From NCBI GenBank assembly GCA_039566865.1, contig CM076948.1:10861001-10925000 (forward strand): a stretch of DNA of 64,000 nt. The letters run 5' to 3'. Below the pieces are notes generated by a model. It saw only the letters and a list, made by a program, of their open reading frames with translations, was not told the DNA's origin and ran no database searches. Position numbers and translations under genes: made by a program. Below, in pieces: positions 57,460 through 64,000 of this stretch. This stretch comes from Aurelia coerulea. Its lineage: Eukaryota; Cnidaria; Scyphozoa; Semaeostomeae; Ulmaridae. How positions within the stretch are numbered: the first letter of the stretch is position 1; each line of letters starts with the position of its first letter.

Positions 57460-58591
57460 CAGGGGCGCAAATGCAAATTTTTTTGAGGGGGGTGTGTGCT
57501 CAAAGGACCGAGTTTCTTCCACGCGGGACCGATTTTTGCGAAATAGATGTTGTTGCAAATGTATGAAAAATAAAGTTTTCCTATCTGCCACAATTTACCG
57601 AAAATACAACTATAACAGACAGTGTTTTCCCAACGATTGAAACAAAATTAAACAAACAGTTTTCAACATCAATTTGTCTCTGGCTAGCATCTTAGCCATC
57701 TTCCCTTAATGATCCAGTCAAAGCTTCACAGAATAGCCATGTTTTTAGGCATGCAAGCTTGCTCATATGGAATCAATAAGTGGCGTGGCCTGGGTGAATT
57801 AAGAGGGAGGCAGTGAAATGCATGGGCCTAGGAGCCAGGAAATTTTTTGGGGCCACACCCTTTACTTTGGCGTATAATGCATCCCCCAATATCATGCTTG
57901 TCATTAGCAACGAGGAAACCTTGATAGTTTTGTGACAGTTATCCTGTGAGTTATCCTATAAATCAGAGCACGAAGGAAATTTTTGAAGAAACATCCTTTA
58001 CTTTGGCTTAGAATGCATCTCCCAATGTCATGCTTGCTATTAGCAGCGAGGAAACCTTGATAGTTTTGTGATAGTTATCCTGTGAGCTATCCTATAAATC
58101 GGAGCACGAAGAAAATTTTTGAAGAAGCATCTTTTACTTTCGCTTAAAATGCATCTCCCAATATCACGCTTGCCTTTAGCAGCGAGTAAACCTTGATAGT
58201 TTTGTGATACCTAGTTATCCTAAAAATCGGAGCATGAAGAAAATTTTCGAAGAAACAGTCTCTACTTTGGCTTAGAATGCATCTCCCAATATCATGCTTA
58301 CCATTAGCAACAAGGGAACTTTGATAGTTTTGTGACAGTTATCCCATAGATTGGAGCACGAAGAAAATTTTTGAAGAAACATCCTCTACTTTGGCTCAGA
58401 AGGCATCCCTTACCCGACTTAACCCAGCCATTCTCTGACAGCTAACACAGAAATCTTTGCATTTCGAGTATCGACGTCCTGAAAAATTCAGGTTCAAGTT
58501 CAGAGCCAGATCGGGACCGATTTTATCGCGATTGGGACCGAGTTTTGAAATTATTGGGGGGGTGTCACACCCCCCCTCATTTGCGCCCCTG
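57460..58591. mobile_element. hAT-like element carrying a tandem repeat
   Basis: Ends CAGGGGCGCAAATG and CATTTGCGCCCCTG with a perfect 8-bp duplication CGCATGGA (57452-57459, 58592-58599). G-run and C-run sequence lies just inside the ends. Confidence 0.85.
57861..58410. repeat. 124-136-bp tandem repeat, about four copies
   Basis: TTTACTTTGGCTTAGAATGC ATCTCCCAATATCATGCTTG and the following AACCTTGATAGTTTTGTGAC recur with starts near 57861, 57997, 58133, 58261 and 58385. Confidence 0.85.
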
Positions 58592-58603
58592 CGCATGGAC
58601 AGG

Positions 58604-59706
58604 ATTATTTTGGGCTCCCAGTGGCGGATTTAGGGGGCAAGTAGAGGCAACTAGCCCCCCCTTCACGATTAAAAGTCATCTTGGCGTCCCTTTTTTGGCG
58701 AGAAAAGTGCCCATGATATCTGTGCAGTATCTTGAAACTGAATTTGGTCCGTCATGATAATCAAAGCGATGTAATTTCTCATAGCAAAAGCAAAGGTATA
58801 GATATTCTTTCTGTGAAATGCTGCATCCTTTGCGTGAATATCTATTTTTTGCAATATTCTATCTAAAATTTACAATACATTGTTTGATGATACTTATAAT
58901 TAATGCCACCTTCAAAATATTCTATATACTGCACATGCGATACAAAGAGGAGCAAAACATCGTGTCTATCGCGAGTATATTTTTACCAATTCCTTCAAAG
59001 AGGTCTTTGTAGCCATATGTGATCAAAAGCTAACTTAGGACCTCGTTTGCAGCATTACTGTGTCCAAATGGTACGGTAGTAAGGGGGTAGTAACAGTGCA
59101 AGGATTCCAGTTAGATGGTCTCATCGTTAAAATATCCAAAGAAGAGCGATTTTATTGATGTGAGGCAGAAAACATTTGCTGACCTGCAAAGACAGGCTAT
59201 TCGCCGCTTAGGATCTCACCATGTAAAAGTTACCATATACAAGGATACGCAGTGTGATAGCACTAAATAACACCATTTACTAATGAGCAGAATTTCCTTA
59301 TGAAAACTGCAGCTGTCTTGCGGGAATCAACACAGTTAAAGCTGGCCCTGGCCAAGCGATAAAAACAATCTGTTGTATTTTATGCTTGTAACACGTGCCA
59401 ATTCATATGTAGGCTAGCTGAAGAAGCAAGGCGTTTTCTGTTTATCATATATCATATTCATAGCGGACACTCTCAATATACGTCCACATCCCACTTGTCA
59501 TTGATTGATCAAATTTGTTCATTGCATCTACCGGGCCGAGCATTGAGAATTCAAGTTCGAACCACTCCCGAACAATCACAATAATTTGTTTTAGGCCCAT
59601 ATCATCCCATCGGTAACAGAGTTTTCAATTGCACCGGCAACGTGTGAAGGTAGTCTTCGATCAGCCTAATCAAATCTTCTGTTTAACTTCTAGAATTTGG
59701 TTCATC
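58604..59706. other. No gene seen
   Basis: It starts with an unpaired CAGTGGCGGATTTAGGGGG end (58619), a remnant of a CAGTGGCG-type element, then AT-rich DNA without features I can support. Confidence 0.45.
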
Positions 59707-59714
59707 GTTAGCCA

Positions 59715-60865
59715 CAGGGGCGTCGTGGCCGGGGGGGGGGGCAGGGGGGGCCATGGCCCACCCTAAAATTCAAGTCGTTGGATTTTTCGGAAATTTTATG
59801 GTTTCGTTGGAAAACCACTGATTTTGGGCTTGGGCTAATACTGTTCATTTGATCGATTCAGATTGTGTGCATTGCTTTCACATCTTCCTACAACCATAGC
59901 TACAACACGTGTACTCTTCGTTGCATTCCGGTAGATATTTTCCACATATTAGTTCTGGTTTTAGCAGAGTGGTTTACACACACTGCGTATCAAGGGTACT
60001 AGAGCCTCAAAAATTAAAAGCAAGACTTTATGTAAGTTTTGTGTGAAGACCTTTAAGAAGAAGCTCATCGCTTCGGAAGATAAAGGTGATTTAAACAGGT
60101 AGGTCTGAAATACACATTTGAAGATGGCACTTAACAACTTAAGTCAGGTTAAGTTGATGAAATACTGCCGTACATCATCACTGGGAGGCTTTTCATGACT
60201 AATAGTTATTATTTATTTCCACCATAAATAAAAACCATTTTCTTTTCACACAGGATACTTTCGCTTCAGCCCAAACTGTTTTCCTTTTTCACTGAAAAAA
60301 ACTCTGAATGTCAGGCTTATGGAAAAGAAGATTTAAATGAATGAAGAAAGAAATATCAGGAAGTTATCAGAGTTATCAAGCTATCATGCTTATATTTCAT
60401 ACAACTACAGCAAAAACCAATCCATTTCTAAGTGACTTTTAAGTTCTACTTTCGAAATTTCCCGGGAAAGCTTTCCGTCAGCCATGTTCTGTTGCTCTTT
60501 TAGCGGCGACTTCTTCACACAAAGGGGCACTTTCTAACGATGTAAATAGTGTGGTCGCGAATATTTTTCCAGGGGGCGAGCCCCCGGACCCCATGTTTGC
60601 TCGCTTCGCTCGCACTTGTTTTCAGCAACCCGAATATCAATTTCGTTCCGATGGGCCGAACCGTTGGGTTTCATCCCAGGAGGATTGGCCTCTTCGTCGC
60701 GGTTCACATGGACCTATTCCTATCATAACACCAATAAACCCAAAATTTTCCGTTGGCCACTGCGAGCATCTCACAAACGGAGGAAAGGGCGAAGTTAAAA
60801 ACATTATTTTTCGGAAATTTCGGGACCTTGGCCCCCCCTAATAGACAGGCCCCATGACACCCCTG
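59715..60865. mobile_element. hAT-like element, 1.15 kb
   Basis: CAGGGGCGTCGTGGCC at the left and GGCCCCATGACACCCCTG at the right; GTTAGCCA/GTTAGCCG outside (59707-59714, 60866-60873; one mismatch). Same CAGGGGCG-type ends as the element at 57460. The open frame at 60551-60841 has no recognised domain. Confidence 0.75.
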
Positions 60866-60873
60866 GTTAGCCG

Positions 60874-62826
60874 TTCCATTAGCTATGGCTTTCGTAGGTA
60901 AATGAGTTGAAGAAAATGCTAAAATGTGTGGACAAGGAACACATTCATTGGTAGGCCCGATACCACCCTTTAAGTCGTCAAAATGTAAACAAAACGATGA
61001 GTTTTGCAGTTTTTTGAAAGGTGATATCACACAGGATTTTCGTATTTTTGTCAAAATGAAAGTTGCTGTTTGGGCATCAATCATTGTACTTCACTAAGGA
61101 ACAAACCAAACATTCATATCTTCTACGGTTGCTCGGATATGAGTGGATTTTTAACGGTCACTTTTTGGTGGCTTGGGTGAAGCCACCAAACAAGTTGCAG
61201 AGAACAATGGATGAACAATGGATAATTGGTGACACGTGCGAGTTTACGGATTTGTTTACTGTTTGGCGACGGAGCCCCTTTAACTCTAATGGGGGGCAAG
61301 GAACTAAAATTTTCCGACGCAAAAATCAACAACAACAACAATAACAACAGCAACAACTCCACTTTTAACAACATACGTTACAATCATGCACGAAAAAGGA
61401 CTCATGTGCTCCTTTAATGACTACATTTTGGAATTATCTTGCAGTTTCAAGGTGAGGCAAAAATATGCTGTAGATTCAAAATTCGTGTCAGAATTTATCC
61501 TCGAAAGTAAATAAATTCATGTTCTATGCATCAGTGTCGGAACAAAATCTTCTAAATGTGGGCCTACGAAAAAATCCGACTGGTAGAGCAAAATTTCCGA
61601 CAAATGGCCTCTCTCCGACAAATTATCCCCCTCCCCCCATTCGCTTCTCCTGTTCAGTGACTACTTGAGTAGCTTAATGTTTCATGTTGGCGTATTTAAT
61701 AAAAAGGATGTGCACTGTCTATGCAGGAGCGTCGAGAGGGTAATAGGTCTGGGGCCCGCGACGTTGATTGTTCGCAAAAAAAATGCAAAGAACGACGTAT
61801 TTTACATCAATTTGTCAGCCTAAAAGTTTTGTGACCATGCCCTTTCTTGACAAGAGAATCACTTCGATATATGTTGTAGCTTACCTGTGAAAGCTGAATG
61901 TATAGCGTATTCCAAAAACTTTATGTGGAGATTATTAACTTGCAACAGGCAGCGCTGATGGGTCTTTAGTGTTAGAATAGGACACGATGAATGATATGGT
62001 GGACATGAAAGCCTGCAAGGTGAACAAATTTGTTACTGATATTTGATTACCGACGAAAAAGATGTCCTTTTGGAAGACTGTGACATAGAAATGTGAGCAG
62101 TTATTCAAAAACAATTATTCTTTGAATGATTGCTTCCCTCGCATTCGTTCCTCTAATTTTCCGGGAGTGTAAAGAGGACAGTTACAAAAAATGTTTGCTT
62201 CGGACCAGTGGCGGAAATTATGGGGAGGGGGGTTCGAGGGGCAGAGACGTACATTTCTCAACGCTTTCGAAACGGGGCTGGTTATTTCCCAAAGGCTGAT
62301 TACTTCCTTTATCCGAAAATCCAGCCTCGTTCTCTTGGAGCTTGCAAAGGGTTTATTGCCGTCACAATTTCTGGCATTTTCGAAATTTTGCCGGTAGCTA
62401 TCGAGTCAACGCTAGCTCAAATTTTGCTACCGTCAGAGTTTCCACCATTTTCAAAATATGCTGGCATCGTGTGAACGCAGTCTTAATCTATGTTTCAGGT
62501 TGTCACCTTCTTCTTTGGGCGTAGCAAACCCCCAAACTTTGCCCCAAATTGGGGGCAACGAGAAAGACTATTTATGTTCACTTTATGGTTGAAGTGCCTC
62601 ATCCTATGAATTTCGGACAACAACATTGCAACAGAGCAGTTTGTTTGGTCCTACTGTGTTTACGGTTTAAAAATACCTAGAGTTCCTTTTAATCAAGGAA
62701 ACAATGGATGGTGCCCCCAGCCACGGTCCTATAAAGAGGATCTGTTGCAATATGTTGAATGGAGTTCAGTAATAAACAAATTCTGTAATTACCACAAGTT
62801 CATCTTTCTCAATTTGTAAGATTTAT
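60874..62826. other. No gene seen
   Basis: It contains a (CAA)n-like run at 61327-61357 and another lone CAGTGGCGGAAATTATGGGG end at 62205. No exon or RNA gene is supported. Confidence 0.45.
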
Positions 62827-63143
62827 GGCCCATTTCCATTCCCTTGGACTTCGAATTCGCATCCAAATACACACTTCCAAGATGTTGAGACGATGGCTTC
62901 CCGTTAAATCATACAATAAAATTACGTGAATCTATTCATGATGCTTGTAACAATGGTAGTGTGCCTGTTTGCACTGTCGGCTGCATTATTGTGATCTGCA
63001 TCTTTCGTAAGGACTTCTCCGTTTGGAATCCGAATTCAGACGAAAAGAAACTTCCTGACATGTCAAATTCGGATGCAATTGCCGATCGGTGAGCGATAGG
63101 TTCGGATGCAAAATCCGAAGTCCAAAGGAAATGAAAATGGGCC
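62827..63143. mobile_element. MITE with GGCCCATTTTCATT ends
   Basis: GGCCCATTTCCATTCCCTTG GACTTCGAATTCGCATCC is mirrored at the right as GGATGCAAAATCCGAAGTCC AAAGGAAATGAAAATGGGCC read in reverse. The TTCGGATGCA phrase recurs inside. No target duplication is clear. Confidence 0.75.
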
Positions 63144-63456
63144 AACACATCAGATATTGTCAGCATTCTCGATCATCTCTTCCATTGCTGACATCAATCA
63201 GCAGCTCTGCTATCTTTTCAAGAGCTTCGGGGCTGCCCAACGTTTAGATGGGCTGATTATCGATATTGCCAAAATATTATGTTTTCATTGCTTTAATATT
63301 GCTTGTATGGCACCTGAAATGAAATAACTTTTGCCTTATTAGAGGGGCTGCAGCACACCACAGCACAACGACCCCTATGCCATTGTATCTGTTCTGGATA
63401 CACCTTCTCTGTCTAATTTACCATCATATCAGGCAATCAATCTGACTAGCCAGGAT

Positions 63457-64000
63457 CGAGGGGCGAATCACTCCTAAAAAGGACGAGATTTTGAGATTTT
63501 GAGATTTTGAAAGATCTCACGATAAAACATAAGATTTTAGGGTTTTTGAAAATCTTTATGAAATTTGATTTTTCATTTCGATAAACGTAGGAGCCTAACG
63601 ATTTTGGAATTTTTGGACCAATTTTGGAAATTTCGAACAAAAATATTTTGTGATTTTTTTGGAATTTATTGTGAAAACTCTACTTTTCAGATTAGATTTA
63701 AAAAATTTGTCAATTTCTTACAGAGCAGAGCACTGTGAAAAGCTTGTTCTTCGTGCTATATATTTTTTTGGGAACATATGATAATATAATGGTTCATGAA
63801 AAACATACGAGCTATTTTTTTCATATTCCATTATAATTTTACAAGACAAATTACTTATGATGCTACCTACTAATTACTCTACGAAACACTACAAGGACAA
63901 TAACACCACGGGGAGCAATAGAAGTTGACAACCCCGACATATACTAACTACATGCGATTTCATGCGCCTCAGAAGAGCAGACCAACCAAAACATTTTTTC
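63457..64000. mobile_element. End of a second CGAGGGGC hAT-like element, cut by the window
   Basis: CGAGGGGCGAATCACTCCTA followed by GAGATTTTGAGATTTTGA repeats, as at 43250. The other end lies beyond the window. Confidence 0.65.

Overview
This is animal genomic DNA: AT-rich, intron-containing, and packed with non-autonomous transposons. The termini AACCTCGTTCCCAGGGT and AGCCTGCGTGCAGAC, the degenerate TTAGGG tracts and the GGGGGGTACT elements are what I associate with anthozoan cnidarians (coral or sea anemone). That assignment is from memory and is moderate confidence only. I see no bacterial gene, rRNA, CRISPR array or intact transposase.

The one gene I can reconstruct runs on the minus strand across most of the window. 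Five exons (53446-53574, 33546-33674, 19481-19694, 18192-18281, 10945-11114) have GT...AG borders and phases that fit end to end. They give a 732-base reading frame of 243 residues plus a stop, followed by AATAAA signals. The protein resembles the N-terminal, ribonuclease-H-like half of the epithelial splicing regulators (ESRP/Fusilli family). The frame closes where the first RNA-binding domain would be expected, so this is either a stand-alone ESRP N-terminal protein or an early terminal exon of a longer gene.

The introns (about 7.1, 1.2, 13.9 and 19.8 kb) are layers of mobile DNA. Left flank (1-10.9 kb): fold-back elements, a MULE-like element with 9-bp target duplications, a MITE carrying TTAGGG-like DNA, a split element with TACCGC repeats, a mariner-like element, a dead LINE reverse transcriptase and a hAT-like MITE. 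Intron 4 (11.1-18.2 kb): several MITEs and a purine-rich tract. Intron 2 (19.7-33.5 kb): a 2.3-kb fold-back with CACAGTG ends and a 5-bp target duplication (Transib/RAG-like), then a 9-kb element in which one arm has expanded into about 64 copies of a 123-bp unit, then a tRNA-derived SINE cut by a MITE. Intron 1 (33.7-53.4 kb): mariner-like, hAT-like, piggyBac-like and MULE-like elements, including a 3.5-kb hAT-like element with an exon-like Cys-rich segment and a 3.6-kb element with very long arms. Right flank (53.6-64 kb): more hAT-like and fold-back elements, several nested.

The large open frames between 23.2 and 31.1 kb are by-products of the 123-bp repeat (123 = 3 x 41) and are not annotated as genes. 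In several places the second arm of a fold-back or the register of a tandem repeat preserves the empty site, so target duplications can be read directly.
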